In this document: positions 47,331 to 60,099 of the stretch, one piece after another
Numbering within the stretch: the stretch's first letter is position 1
Layout of the letters: the number at the start of each line of letters is the position of its first letter
Assembly: GCA_012274445.1 (NCBI GenBank)
Contig: JAAROD010000093.1
Span: forward strand, 2,348,118 to 2,412,117
Length of the DNA stretch: 64,000 nt
Direction: 5' to 3'
Source of the DNA: Sclerotiophoma versabilis
Lineage: Eukaryota > Ascomycota > Dothideomycetes > Pleosporales > Didymellaceae
Program-made: the position numbers and the translations under genes
The notes under the pieces: generated by a model
Database searches by the model: none
Seen by the model: only the letters and a program-made list of their open reading frames with translations
What the model was told of the DNA's origin: nothing

Positions 47331-48424
47331 AGTGCTGATCTATAAGAACGGCAGTCAGCGAGTGCAACACCATGGTGCGTCACCTGGACATCCAGAGAGC
47401 AACAACGATCGGTAGTGTTATATTAGGTCTGCTGCGATTATCACATTATTTCCAAGAGCGGTGTCGCGTGTATGCGTTTGCTAGATTGTAGAAATAACTT
47501 GATGTATATAAAAGAATAACCAAGCCTTATCAATATGCTGTCGGCGGAGAACTGCCTGATATGTCCGTCATGTAAGTGGTAACAGTCAATTTCCAATACA
47601 GCGGCACTGCCGACGAGGCTTGCCTAAGCACAACGGTATCCCACGAACAAAGAGCAGATTTGATCGATGGAAAATTCGTTGGATGGGACTTGGTAGGTGC
47701 AATTCACGAATCTTGCATGCTCATACAATCTTGCACGAGCTAACGATTTGCCTCGATCTTCAGTCTTACTCACGTTCTGGACTAGGGATCTAAGAAGAGG
47801 TATGAAAACCTGTGTTCTAGATTGAGTGCGCCATGCGCTAGAAGTGATCAAGTCCCCGGTTTTGTCGTGTTGATTGTTCATCTGGACTCCACCGGGTTGG
47901 CCTCTGGTGGCGGTGGTATCAGCATGTTACACAACACATCGCGCATCAATGCCTTTCGATCTGAATTGCGAAAAAGGATTACATCAACTCTGAAGCAAAT
48001 GGTAGTTTTCTTACCTGCGACTGCGTTATCAAAAGCTATCGACAAGATTGGAACTAGACATAAGCACTTCATGGGTCTTACTGGTGGCTTGTGCACTCTG
48101 GATAGGTATTCCAAGTTCAGAGATGGTAGACTTCGTTCGTGATATGCAAGACTCCGCACCGTATGCAGTTGGCAATCTCGATGTAGCACGCCTGCTCAAA
48201 GAGAGCAAAAGAGCTCACATCAAGCGGCTACATCGGGTGTGAAGTGCGGAGGGTTGCAGAGTAATCTTTCTTTACAGTAGTCTTGGCACTGTGACGACCA
48301 TGGCTCTCATGGCTGGCTCCTTGTGCGTCCAGCTTAAGAGTGTGTTGTACAAGTGCTTCTTTCTAGAGTCCAGCCATACCATCCGGATTTGAGCTCAATA
48401 TGGTGTCAAGATCGAACTTCTTCG
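47331..48424. other. Downstream of P450; possible unidentified gene remnant
   Basis: Normal composition. Plus-strand frames at about 47822-48142 and 48048-48242 are open over 60-100 codons and the second ends in a helix-like segment, but I recognise no family and could not join them by convincing introns. Treated as unassigned. Confidence 0.25.
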
Positions 48425-48470
48425 CATCGTCGTCGCCCTAGCATCGTCGCCCTAGCATCGTTGCCCTAGC
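48425..48470. repeat. Short tandem repeat, 14-bp unit
   Basis: CATCGTCGCCCTAG repeated three times with small changes (48425, 48442, 48456). Confidence 0.75.
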
Positions 48471-48700
48471 ATTGTTTGCGAATATGAAACATGAAACAAG
48501 TAACCCTTTAGTGCCTGATGTCCTGGCTTGAATAGCCCTCACATCAAGGAATGGTGTGTCACTTTCGTAAATCTGCGCATTGCGTTGGTGTTGGCATCAA
48601 GAGTACTTCTTGCCGGGAATGACCCGGAGATTCAGTCACGTGCATGATTTTACCAGTGCGGGTTTGACCGTCGACGAAAGAGTGAATTTACCCCGTGAAC

Positions 48701-50501
48701 AGAGGAATATTAGCTAAATATCTACTAACATTTTCTAATTCACGTATTTTAACACATTAAGCTTTATAGCTCTAAGATATTAAAAAAGCAAAGTAGTTTC
48801 TATGCGCATGAGCGCATACTCTGCTAGGATAAATAATTGTTAGTAAGAGAATAGAAACGTAGTTTCTTAGCCCTGTATCTACACTTTACTAAAATCTTCG
48901 TGCACTTTTATACTTTAGTAAAAACAGAGAGTATTATTATTTATAAGAGAAGTAGCTAGACTCTGTAACTACAGAGTGTTCCTACGTATAGAAACCTTTA
49001 TATAGTAATAGTAAGCTATAAAATAGGTATATATTATATTATATAGTAAATAATATAAGTAGAGATAATAAGTAGTATTATAAGATAATATAGTATATAG
49101 CGTACCTAGAAGTAATAGGCATAGAGTTAAATACGTTTTAGGTTTAGATTAGAGATAGAGAGCGAAGCTTTAGCTATAGATAGTATTAGGTTAGTTAAAA
49201 GTACTATATAATAGGTAAGAATGTATAAAATAGGTATTAGTAGCCTAATATAGTAGTACTAATAGTAAGAATAGTAGTAGAAGGAAGTAAAAAAGTTTAA
49301 ATTATTTAAGAGTAGTATAGGTATAGTAGAAAGCTTAGTAGAAACTAGAAGAAGTGTATAGAATAGCTAGAAAGGTAGTATAGAGTATAGGTTTAAAAAG
49401 AGTATTTAAGTAATACTATAGTAGTTACTATCTAGGTTATACTATTTTATAAGAAGTATAACTAGCTAAAAAGTTAGAAATATACTTAGCTAATATATAT
49501 ATTTAACCTTAGTACTTAAAGCTCTTCTATGTATAGTAATTTTATATAGCTATAGCTATTATACTTTAGTAAAGGTAAAGTAAGTATACTATAGCTAGAA
49601 TACTACTATATATAGTAGTACTACTACTAGCACTACTAGTACTACTATTCTACCTCTCTATAGGTACTACTTCTCTATAGTACCTTTATACTTACTTTTT
49701 TAAAGTAATTATAAAGTATTTCTATAGCTATTTTCTTTTTTATATATATAGAAGTAGTTATATAAGAAGTTTATAAAAACTAGTAAAATAAAGTAATTAG
49801 TAAGAACACTATAGCTTAGAAAATAGAGTATATTAGGTAGTAGGTTAGAATACTATAAACTAGTATTCTAGTATAAGTTCTTAGTTAGTAGATTAAATAG
49901 CTATAAACTAGTATTCTAGTATAGTTTCTTAGTTAGGTTAAATATAAGTACTAGAGTAAGTATATTATATAGAAAGATATAACTTTATATTCTTACTATA
50001 TATTTATAGTAAATCTAGTATAGTAATATTTAATAGAACTTTATACTTATTATACTTAAGAGTATTACTATTAAGTATATATAAGCTCTATATTATATAT
50101 TAATATAATAATTACGCCTACTAACTATATTATCTAGAAGTAGTAGTAAAGACTAAGTACTTTACTCTAAAAGGTTTTTATATATAAATATAGTTCTATA
50201 GTAAAGACTTTTAATTTATAATACTTAATACTAGTAGGTTATAAGAATAGGTATAAAGAGTATATATTCTTAATATCTATATATCTATTACTATTACTTA
50301 CTACTATTATTTATTTACTCTTTACTATTTATTTACTTTCTACTAGTTACTTATTTACTTATATAGACTTTTATAAATAATCTTAATAAAAATATAGCTT
50401 TTTAATATAATTTACTTTATTATTACTACTAGAGCTTTAAGATAAATTACCTTATAGTAAGAAAAAGGTTTAAAAAACTATAGCTAACTTCTTATATAGT
50501 A
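48701..50501. other. RIP-like AT-rich DNA, unassigned
   Basis: The change in composition is sharp near 48.7 kb. Saturated with TAG, TAA and TATA; no terminal repeats or protein relic that I can name. Confidence 0.5.
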
Positions 50502-52343
50502 ATATAAGTAGTAAGTAAGTTACTTAGGTAAGTAAGTTACTTACTTTTACTAAGACTATACCTTACTCTACTCTCTTTCTAATATCTTAATAACTTAATC
50601 TTAAATTACTTTCTTATAAGAATAGAATTATTCTTACTATTTAAGCTATAAAATCTAATATATTAATAAGCTAATAGTATACTACTACTATTTATAATAT
50701 TTATTAAAGAACTCTTAGTAGCTAATATACTAAAACTACTTTATAATAAAACTTCTATCTTAACTTATTAAAGCTTACTAAACCTAAAAAGAGAGTAATT
50801 ATATAATATATAAGAAAGCTTAATATATAAGGCTTTACTCTAATACTTAGCTATATATATAAAATAGCTAATTAACTACTAGCTACTTATAAAAGTAGCT
50901 AGCTTAGAAAAAAATAGGCTAGAAACCTTATATACTAGAAGCCTAAAATTAAGTCTTAGGTAACTAGATAGTATAATTACTAAAGAGTTCTATATAGTAA
51001 TCTAGCTATTATTAGTTTCTAGTTTAATCTTATATATAATATTAAAGCTAAGTATAGTATTCTAGATAAAGATACCTATAACTTTAATAAGACTAGCTTT
51101 TAAATAGATATTAGAAAGTTTATAAAAGTAGTAATAGCTTTTAAGAAATATCTTAAGTAAATTAGAGTTTAGCCTAGTAACTATAAGTAGGTGTTATTAA
51201 TTACTAGTGTTAATACTATAAAGTAGATAATTCTACTTTTTTTTATCTTTAAAGTAAAGAACTATAACTAAGCTTAGTATTATAATTCTAAGAACTAGAG
51301 AATAGGTATTAGTAATAATAGCTAAATAATAAATAAGCTTAGTTTTAACTAGTTATAGTACTTTATTTAGTATATAAAGACCTAAATAGTAGGTAGTTAC
51401 TAGCTACGTATTCTTAATAGCTATAAAAGCTATAAGTTACTTACTTTCTTAAATTTATATAAAAAGAATAAGATTATTACTTTCTATATACCTTCTTATA
51501 TATTATATATTTCTTAGCTACTTAATATAAGCTATTTTACTTCTTTAAAGTAGGTATATAAGAAAAATATTAGAGTTTTAGTAAATAGCTATATTACCTA
51601 TATTAATAAATATACCTTCTTTACTTTCTTTTAGTAGGTATATAATAGGGCCTTTTTATAGAATAATATTAGATTAAGCTTTAGAGTAACTAGCTTAGTT
51701 CTAGATAACTTAGAAGTAGTACTATTAAAGCTAGAAGTAAAGCCTTATACACTATTACTACCTCTACTAGAGCTTAGCTTCTAGTAACCTAAATTACTAA
51801 GTAATACTACTAAAATTAGAGCTTAATTAATATTAATCTTATAGAGAATAAAAGACTATAGAAGTTTATTAATAGTATTAATCTATAAGATAGTATAGTA
51901 GTTTTAAAAAAGAGCTAAAATAATAGTATATACCTAGGTGCTAATAGTAGCTAAAATAGTTAAGCTTTAAGTAGTAAATAAAGCTACTTCTAAGTATAAA
52001 GTATATAAGAAAAAGTAGATTTAGTATAAAGAAACTCTATTATAGTAAAAAGTAGAAGAAATAATTAAGTATAGAAATACTAAGGTACTAGTTAATATAG
52101 AGAGGTATAATAAGAAGGTATAAGTAAGTAGTAGTGAAGAGAGTATTTAATACTATAGAAGATATAGTAAAGTAGAGTATAATAAGTATATATATAGAAA
52201 AGCTATAGTAGAAATAGAAAATAAATTTAATATACTATATACTATAGTATAGTATTATAGTATTAAGTTATAGTTATATAAAGGTAGATTCTTTTAAAAA
52301 GTAGATAACTTACTTACCTAGGTAACTTATTTACTACTTATAT
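50502..52343 (+). mobile_element. Fot1/pogo-like transposon 2, 1842 bp
   Basis: Inverted termini of about 55 bp start ATATAAGTAGTAAGTAAGTTAC, with TA on each side (50500-50501, 52344-52345). The plus-strand relic frame shows K-A-K-Y-S-I, S-V-N-T, L-R-I-L-N-S-Y and L-L-N-I-S-Y-F, the same DDE transposase order as in transposon 1, with heavy RIP damage. Confidence 0.87.
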
Positions 52344-52791
52344 TAGTATTAAGGCTTATAATACTAGTAGTACTAGTAGTACTAGTAGTTATAGTAGTTA
52401 TAGTAGCTACTTTAGTAAGGATACTAGCAAGGCTAGTAAAAACACTAGTAATATAATTAGTGCTAGTTCTAATATTACTAAGTAGATATATAGATCTAGT
52501 AAGTAAGTTTCTATTTAGTATTATAATATAAAAGTAAAACTAATATATTATATAAATACTACTAGTATAACTACTACTATAATAATAGCCTAGTAGGTAT
52601 TATTATAAACCTTAGAAAGTAGTATAGTAGAAGATAAAAGAAGAAAGAATTAATAATACTTAGAAATAACTTAATAGTTCTTAAGAAGGTTAGTAATATA
52701 AAAACTAATAATATATAACTCTACCTATTCTAATCTCTTAATAGAATACTATAATAGAATATATTATATATATTATAAAGAATTCTATAAT

Positions 52792-53279
52792 TATTAAAGT
52801 TATACTTTAGTTAAAGACTATAAGTACTAATTCTGTTAGTTCTTAGGTATAAATAGTGCGCAGTAGATTAGGTTAGGTTATTACCTAGTAAAACACTACA
52901 ATAATAGAGATAATAATAAGTAGTATAGAGTAGACTATCTATCTTAAGAGTTAGGTTAAGATTCTAAAGATAAACTTAATTAATAAGGTTAAATATTAAC
53001 TATAAGGGTTGTATTCCTACTAACTATATACTTACTAGAAGATAATACTTATTAATAAGTAACTAGAGTTAGTCTAATAAAATATATAGTATTAGTTATT
53101 AATAAGTAATAATATATAATACTTATTAATAAGTAAGTTATATATATTATACTTATTAATAAGTATGTTATATAACTATATAAAGAAAGATCCTTTTTAG
53201 CTCTGCCCTTAGCTTATAAGTAAGAGCTGTAGTTAGCTACTTAATTACTATACTACTTTATCTATACAGAATTATAATA
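52792..53279 (+). mobile_element. Solo R LTR, 488 bp, TSD ATAAT
   Basis: Starts TATTAAAG, ends ATTATAATA, flanked by perfect ATAAT duplications (52787-52791, 53280-53284). It sits in the beginning of a variant R2 LTR. Confidence 0.87.
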
Positions 53280-53284
53280 ATAAT

Positions 53285-55464
53285 TTTCTATAATATACTA
53301 GGTTAGAATAATACTAGAGTATTAGAACCTATATAGAATATTTATTAGTATATACTATATAGAAATACTACTTTAATAGTATTATATTTAACTTTATTAA
53401 TAAAGTTTATCTTTAGAATCTTAACCTAACTCTTAAGCTAGATAGTCTACTCTATACTACTTATTATTACTATTTATTATTAATATACTCTATAGGCAAG
53501 CTAATTAATAGGTAAGCTAATTACTTTTACTAAGCCTTTACTAAAGTAACCTCTATATACTAATACCTTAATAATAACCTAATATTAACACGTTCAGAAA
53601 AGCCTAAATATAGCTTATACTTTAAGCTCTTAAATAAGATATAAATCTTATCTAGTAATATACTATAGCTATCTATAAGGTACCTTAGAGTATACTAAGT
53701 ATATAATATATAGGATAACCTTTATATACTAATTCTATAGCTAACTTATAAAAGCTAGATAATAATAAGAAGTAGGTAATTATTAAATATATCCTTAAGC
53801 TAGACGCGTAAGAATTTAGCCTCTAGCTAGTAGATATAGCTACTATAGCTAATTCTGTACGTACTAAGTATAATCTAGGCTCTATTAGTATAAATTAGCC
53901 TAGTACGTTTATTAAGTATTAACTAGAGCTTAAAGTAAAGTTTAATTATAAGTATAACTATAAGTAAGCTCTTTATAAGAATTTAGAGGTTATATAGAGC
54001 TAGTTTAGCCTAGTAGCTAATATTAAAGCTAAGTATAGTATCTAGAATAAAGATATATATAACTTTAATAAAATAGGCTTTATAATAGGCTAGATCTTTC
54101 TAGAAGTAGTTATTATAGCTTTAGAGAGATAAGAAAGGCTAAAAATAGTCTAGTAAGGTAACTAGGAGTAAATAATAGTTATATAGAGTATTAATATAAA
54201 AGAATAGGCTATTCTACTCTTTATTATCTTTAAGGTATACTACTACCTTTCTAGCTAGTATAAGAAGAAAGACCTACTCTAGAATTAGGTTATTAGAGTT
54301 TTTAGTAATAGCTAGACTACTAATAAGCTTAGTTTTAAGTAGTTAGAGTACTTAAATATATATATAAAGAAGTATACTGTTAGTACCTACTAACTACTAG
54401 TTATTAATAGCTATAAGAGCTATAACTTACTTAAATTCTAGTAATACTATAAGGATAATAAGATTATTACTATATATATACCTTCTTACTTATTATAACT
54501 TCTATAGCTACTTAATATAGATTGTTTTACTTCTTTAAAGAAGGTATATAGGCACTAAGCTAAAATACTTATATATAACTAGATTACCTACTTTATAAAG
54601 ACTAAGTTCCTTCTATACTTTAAAGTAGCCTATAATATAGTCTTTACTTCTAGTAATATCTAAGAAGAGTTCTAAGGCGCTAGATTAGTTCTCTTTAACC
54701 TAGAATAGGTTATTTTAACTCTTAATATAAAGCTGTAGACTCTATTACTACTACTCTCTACTAATAGTAAACTCTAGTAGTTATAAACCTCTAGTAATAC
54801 CTTAGAATTTAGGTCTTAATTAACTCTAATTTAAGAGAAGTATAAGAAGTAGCAGAGTAGCTTACCTAATTCTATTCTAAGCGCGCTTAAGCACTATACA
54901 AAGAAGGGAGTAATTTTATTCTATAGGCTAGTTTTAGCCTAATAGGAAATTAGTAAGCTTTAAGTAGTAAATAAGGCTACTATATAATAAAAACTATATA
55001 AAAGAAAGTAGGTTTAGAAGAAGAAAACTCTAATAGTTAGAGATAGGTAGTAACTAGCAGCTCTAAAGGAGTTTAGAGTACGTAGTAATAGAAAGAAGCT
55101 AAAGAAGTAGGTGCGCGCTAAAAAGAGTAAACTATCCTAATAACACTATAGATAGTATAACTAGACAGAATATAATGCGTAAATATATAAGAATAAAGTA
55201 GAAGAAGTATCTAAGTAATATTATAGCTTATTTTACCTTATATAGTGCTAATTTATAGTATTTTAGGCTATAATAGAAGGAAGTTTAGTAAGAGCTTAGT
55301 AAAAGTAATTAGCTTACCTATTAATTAGCTTATTTATAGAGTATATTATAGTATTTTACTAGGTAATAACTTTAACCTTTATAAACCTTTTTATACTAGT
55401 ACTTATCTTTAAGAACTAATATAAATAGTAATAATAAGCTTTACTTAAAAGTATAACTTTAATA
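53285..55464 (-). repeat. Variant R2 LTR interrupted by Fot1-like transposon 3
   Basis: 53285-53482 plus 55347-55464, joined across the transposon, match the R2 fragment at 31885-32228 and end CTTTAATA (55457-55464). Confidence 0.65.
53483..55346 (+). mobile_element. Fot1/pogo-like transposon 3, 1864 bp
   Basis: Termini start ATATACTCTATAGGCAAGCT (right end ATATACTCTATAAATAAGCT on the reverse strand) and share GGTAAGC and CTTTTACTAAG with transposon 1. TA duplicated at 53481-53482 and 55347-55348. The plus-strand relic has the DDE transposase order, including S-Y-K-S-Y-N-L-L and an F-T-S-L-K-K block, with RIP stops. Confidence 0.88.
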
Positions 55465-55468
55465 ATAG

Positions 55469-55750
55469 TATTATAATTCTATATAAATAAAGTAGTATAG
55501 TAATTAAGTAGCTAACTAAAGCTCTTACTTTTAAGCTAGAAGTAGAGTTAAAAATAACCTTTCTTTATATAGTTATATAATATACTTATTAATAAGTAGA
55601 ATAAATATAACTTACTTATTAATAAGTATTATATATTACTACTTCTTAATAAGTAATACTATATATTTTATTATACTAACTCTAGTTACTTATTAATAAG
55701 TATTATCTTTTAGTAAGTATATAGTATATAGAAATACTACTCTACTAGCT
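55469..55750 (-). repeat. Truncated R LTR
   Basis: Reverse complement of the palindrome-bearing half of R, with several CTTATTAATAAG units, ending abruptly near 55745 where a short tandem array starts. Confidence 0.65.
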
Positions 55751-55754
55751 TATC

Positions 55755-57945
55755 TAGTATATTATTTATGCTTTTTATAATATCTAGCCCTTTTTTTTTT
55801 TTACCTTTCTAGCCTTTCTAGCTACTTTTACTAGTTTTTCTTTACTAATATATTTTATAAGTAAGCTATTCTTATAAGTAAGTTATCTACTCTACTAACT
55901 TTAATTACTTTAAAGCTATATAACTTAATAATATAATAATATAGTATATAGATATTAATATAATAGATTAAGTAGTATCTTAAGTATCTACTTTATATAT
56001 ATATAAGTTATAGCTAGTCTTTCTACACCTTCTATAGTATATAAGAGCCTAGTAGCTTAGACCTAATTACTCTTCTTTCTAATACTTTTCTTAGAATATC
56101 TCCTAACTAACTCTATACTAAGTAAGTAGGTTCTTTCTATTTCTCTTTATTAGAACTCTATACTTCTAAAGTTACTTCTTTTTATATTATTTACGCTTTA
56201 ATACTACTTTATTAGCTCTTTTAAAACTAATAATCTAATTACGCATTAGCTTAGCTAAGAGTATTATTACTTTAGCTCTCTTCTTAAGCTAATTAATTAC
56301 CTTAATAATTAAGGTAGGTAATAAGCTTTTATACTAGTGTATATAATTATATATCAATATTAATTAAGCCTTAAGCTTATATATATTACTTAGTATATAA
56401 GCCTTCTAGGTCTTTAGTAAAGTAGGTAGAGTAGAGGTATATAGCTATATATTAAGCTATAATAATACTATATCTAGCTAGAGAGAAACTAGGCCTATAC
56501 CTTAAAAGGCTAATTAAATATTAGCTAATATAATTAATTATATAAATACTGCCTTAAATATAGGTAGAAACTTAAGCCTAGTAATATAGTTAATATAGTA
56601 GTAGATTAGGCTCTTAATCTTACAGCTATATATATACTTTAATAGTAAGAAGTAACTTATATTAAGTAGCTAAAGTAAGTAAGATAAGTAAAGTAGTATA
56701 TAGAGTATAAAGATATTATTCTTCTTATAGAGCTCTTAAAATTAGAGTAAGTAGTAACTCTTATAGCTATTAAGAATAAGCAGCTAATATATACCTACTA
56801 CCTAAGTCTTTATATACTTAATAAAGTGCCTTAGCTAGTTAACTCTAAGCTTATTAGTAGTTTAGCTGTTATTACTAACTTTAATAGCCTAGTTATATAG
56901 AATCTTATCTTCTTTATACTAGGCTAATAGGTAGTACTAGCTAGTAAAAATAATAAAGAGTAGGATAGCCTAGCTAGCAGTGTTAATACTCTAGATTAAT
57001 ATTACCTACTTATAATTACTAGGCTAAATAGCCTTTAGTTAGCCTCTTCTCTTTAACTTTATTATAATAAGCTAAGTTATAATCTTACCTATTATAAAGC
57101 TTACTTTATTAAAGTTATAGATATTATTATTATAGATACTATACCTAGCCTTAGTCTACTTTATAAGCTTAAACTAGCTCTTAATTAGTATAGAATTCTT
57201 ATAAAGAACTTTCTACCTATTATATACTTAGTTAAAATATATTCTAAGACTATTAGTATACTTAATAAAGTTATATAGCTAGTAGATACTAACCTAACCT
57301 ATACTATATATAGCTAGTAGCTTATTAGCTATACTATATATAGTAGTATAGTTTAGCGTAAATCTATACTTATCTAGGTTTAGTATATATCTAATAATTA
57401 CCTTCTCTTATACCTAGGTAAGCTTCTTTAAGTTAGGCTAGTAATTATATTAGGTAGGCTTACTAGTATATTAGTTATATAGTATTATTTAAGAGATATT
57501 AAAGGTATAAATAGCAGCTCTCTTAGTCTTAATCTAGTATTTATTAAGAGATAATATAGTAAGCTGTATATTAGCTTTATATAAGTATAATAGAGCTTAT
57601 TAGAGTTAAGCTATAGTTAATTTAATTTATAAAAGTAATTAAAGTTAGTAGAGTAGATAACTTACTTATAAAGACAGCTTACTTATAAAATATATTAGTA
57701 TAATGTCTATACCTTTTATAATATCTAAACCTTTTTTTTTTTCTCTAGCCTTTTTAGCCTTTCTAGCTACCTTTACTAGTTTTTTTTTACTAGTATAATA
57801 TCTATACCTTTTATAATATCTATACTTTTAATAATATCTAAACCTTTTTTTTCTCTATAGCCTTTATAGCGTTTCTAGCTACCTTTACTATTTTTTTTTT
57901 ACTAGTATAATATCTATACGTTTTATAATATCTAACTGTTTCTTT
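55755..57945. repeat. Short tandem array (about 100-bp unit) split by a transposon
   Basis: Units reading CTATACCTTTTATAATATCT, then a poly-T tract, AGCCTTTCTAGCTACCTTTAC and another T tract recur at about 55757-55845, 57698-57790, 57795-57905 and 57905-57945. Transposon 4 sits after the first unit. Confidence 0.65.
55848..57695 (-). mobile_element. Fot1/pogo-like transposon 4, 1848 bp
   Basis: Inverted termini of about 60 bp (ATATATTTTATAAGTAAGC) are flanked by TA (55846-55847, 57696-57697). On the minus strand near 56920-57000 the relic reads I-N-T-A-S then A-I-L-L-F-I-I-F, matching V-N-T-x-G-x-A-I-P-P-F-I-I-F of this transposase family. Opposite orientation to the other three copies. Confidence 0.8.
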
Positions 57946-58766
57946 TAGTAGAAAATATATAGATATTATAAAAGATAATATTTAAACTATTCTATTAGTA
58001 GAAAAATACCTAAATACTTTTCTAGTATAGTAATATCTAAACTTTTTTCTAAATAGAAAATATCTAAACTTATTATTACTAGAAATATTTCTACTCTTTT
58101 TTTTTTCTATATAGTAAATATCTATACTTTTCTATTTAGCTTACTTAGTAGTTTTTAAAGTAAAAACTACTAAATCTTTTATTTATTATTACTAGAGTTA
58201 GTTTATTTTAAAAGATAGTTTATTAAGAGTTAAAAGCTAGAATACTTTAACTATACTAACTAAAAGTAAAACTTATCTCTACTTATACTTTACTTAGTTT
58301 AAATAATTTATAATAGAATTCTAAAAATAGAAAACCTATACTTTATAAACTTTATTACTTTACTTTTTATTTTTATAATCTAAACTTATCTTTATATAGT
58401 TTTCTATTCTATTAAGTACTTATACTAACTAGAAAACCTTTTTTCTTTACTATTTAGTTTAATAAGTATATAATAAAAAAATAATACTTATAAGTAGTTT
58501 AAACCTTTAAAAAGCTAATCTAAAAACTAAAATAGAATATATAATATATTCTATTTTAATAGAAAAGTATAGTAACTAAAGGTCTATAGATAGATCTTCT
58601 TCTTTTACTAGACTAATATAGCTAGTAGAGCTAGTAGAACTACTTTATTTATTCTTTTTTTCTTTATCTTTATTTTCTAAACCTTTTAGATACTCTAGAG
58701 TTTCTATACTAAAGAAACTAGGACTAGAACTATTAGAAACTATAGTTAAGATACTAGAAAGAAAAC
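57946..58766. other. RIP-like AT-rich DNA, unassigned
   Basis: No terminal repeats or named protein relic recognised. Confidence 0.4.
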
Positions 58767-59253
58767 TTACTTATTATCTAGCTCTAAGATAGTATATAGC
58801 CTATTACTAATATACTCTTCTAAGTCTTCTTTACTAGTAACTAGAGTAACTCTATCTTCTACTCTATTATTATAGTAAGTAATATAGTACTCTTCTTTTT
58901 TAAAAGAAGTAGCTATAATAATAAAGAATCTAGTATAGCCTAGTTCTAAACCTAAATAAACTATTAGTAGAAATACTCTTAATAAAAGTTATACTACTAT
59001 ACCTTTCTAATAAATATAGTTTATTAAGCTAGAAAGCTTACTATAGCTAACTAGAAAGCCTAAAAAGCTAACTACTTTATTACTAGCTCTATTTCTTATA
59101 TTATAAATATTTCTTTCTAAAGTATAGGTAGATATAAAAGCTATAAAGCTTAGGTTATCTTTTAGAGACCTTCTAGCTGTAGTAGTACTATAGTTAAGAT
59201 TATTATAACCTTTACTAATACTAGGTATCTATAAAGTATATAAGTTAGCTTTT
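58767..59253 (-). pseudogene. Relic reading frame of unknown function
   Basis: The minus frame stays open for about 160 codons except for TAG/TAA at positions that fit Gln codons hit by RIP. It has a hydrophobic middle (about V-V-S-F-L-G-F-L-V and V-F-L-L-I-V-Y-L-G) and an acidic end (V-T-S-K-E-D-L-E-E-Y). I do not recognise the family. It points away from the telomere-linked relic, with the satellite array between them. Confidence 0.45.
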
Positions 59254-59399
59254 ATAAAGTAGTAAAGTTTATAAATCTTATTTTTACTATTTAGATAGTA
59301 TATTAGTATATATAGTTTTAATATTAGAAGGTAGATAGTAGAATAGTAGTAAAGAATTTAAGAAGAGTTTTTCTTCTATATATATTACTTCTAGCTCTA

Positions 59400-59965
59400 G
59401 TAATTCTTAATTATAAGTAGTATAATTACTCTTTTCTTAATTTCTAATTACTAGTAGTAAAATTCTAGATTAAAGTAATTCTTATTTACTAAGAGTATAA
59501 CTCTAGATTAAAGTAATTCTTAATTACTATAAGTATAATTCTAGATTTCTAAAATCTTAATTACTAGTATAATAATTAAGAATTAACTAATTCTTCTTTT
59601 ATTAATTTGTAATTACTAGTAGAATAATTAAGGATTAACTAATTCTTCTTTATTTAATTCTTAATTACTAGTAATAAAATTAAAGAGTAACTAATTCTTC
59701 TTCATTTAATTCTTAATTAGTAGTAGTAAAATTAAAGATTAACTAATTCTTCTCTTATTAATTCTAAATTGCTAGTAGGATAATAAAGAATTAACTAATT
59801 CTTCTTTTATTAATTCTTAATTACTAGTAGAATAATTAAGAATTAACTTATTCTTCTTTATTTAATTCTTAATTACTAGTAGTAAAATTAAAGGGTAACT
59901 AATTCTTCTTTACTTAATTCTTAATTACTAGTAGTAAAATTAAAGATTAAAGTAATTCTTAATTA
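59400..59965. repeat. Subtelomeric satellite, about 59-bp unit
   Basis: Eight to nine imperfect copies of a unit containing TTCTTAATTACTAGTAGTAA, then ATTAAAGATTAACTAATTC and TTCTTTATT. Units differ by small indels and substitutions. Confidence 0.75.
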
Positions 59966-60099
59966 ACTAAACTACTAGTAGGCTTACTAATAACTAGAGC
60001 TAGAAACCTATATAAGCTTCTCTTTTTTCTCTTTAAAGTTCTTCTTTACTTTACCTCTTACTTTATCTTTTACTATAATACTATATTTATAAACCTCTA

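Noticed and set aside
47624..48242. Overlapping frames on both strands after the P450 gene
   Set aside because: Could be a gene remnant, but no family or convincing splice structure could be named; kept only as an unassigned region.
59400..59965. CRISPR-like regular array
   Set aside because: Units are contiguous imperfect satellites without unique spacers, and the genome is fungal.
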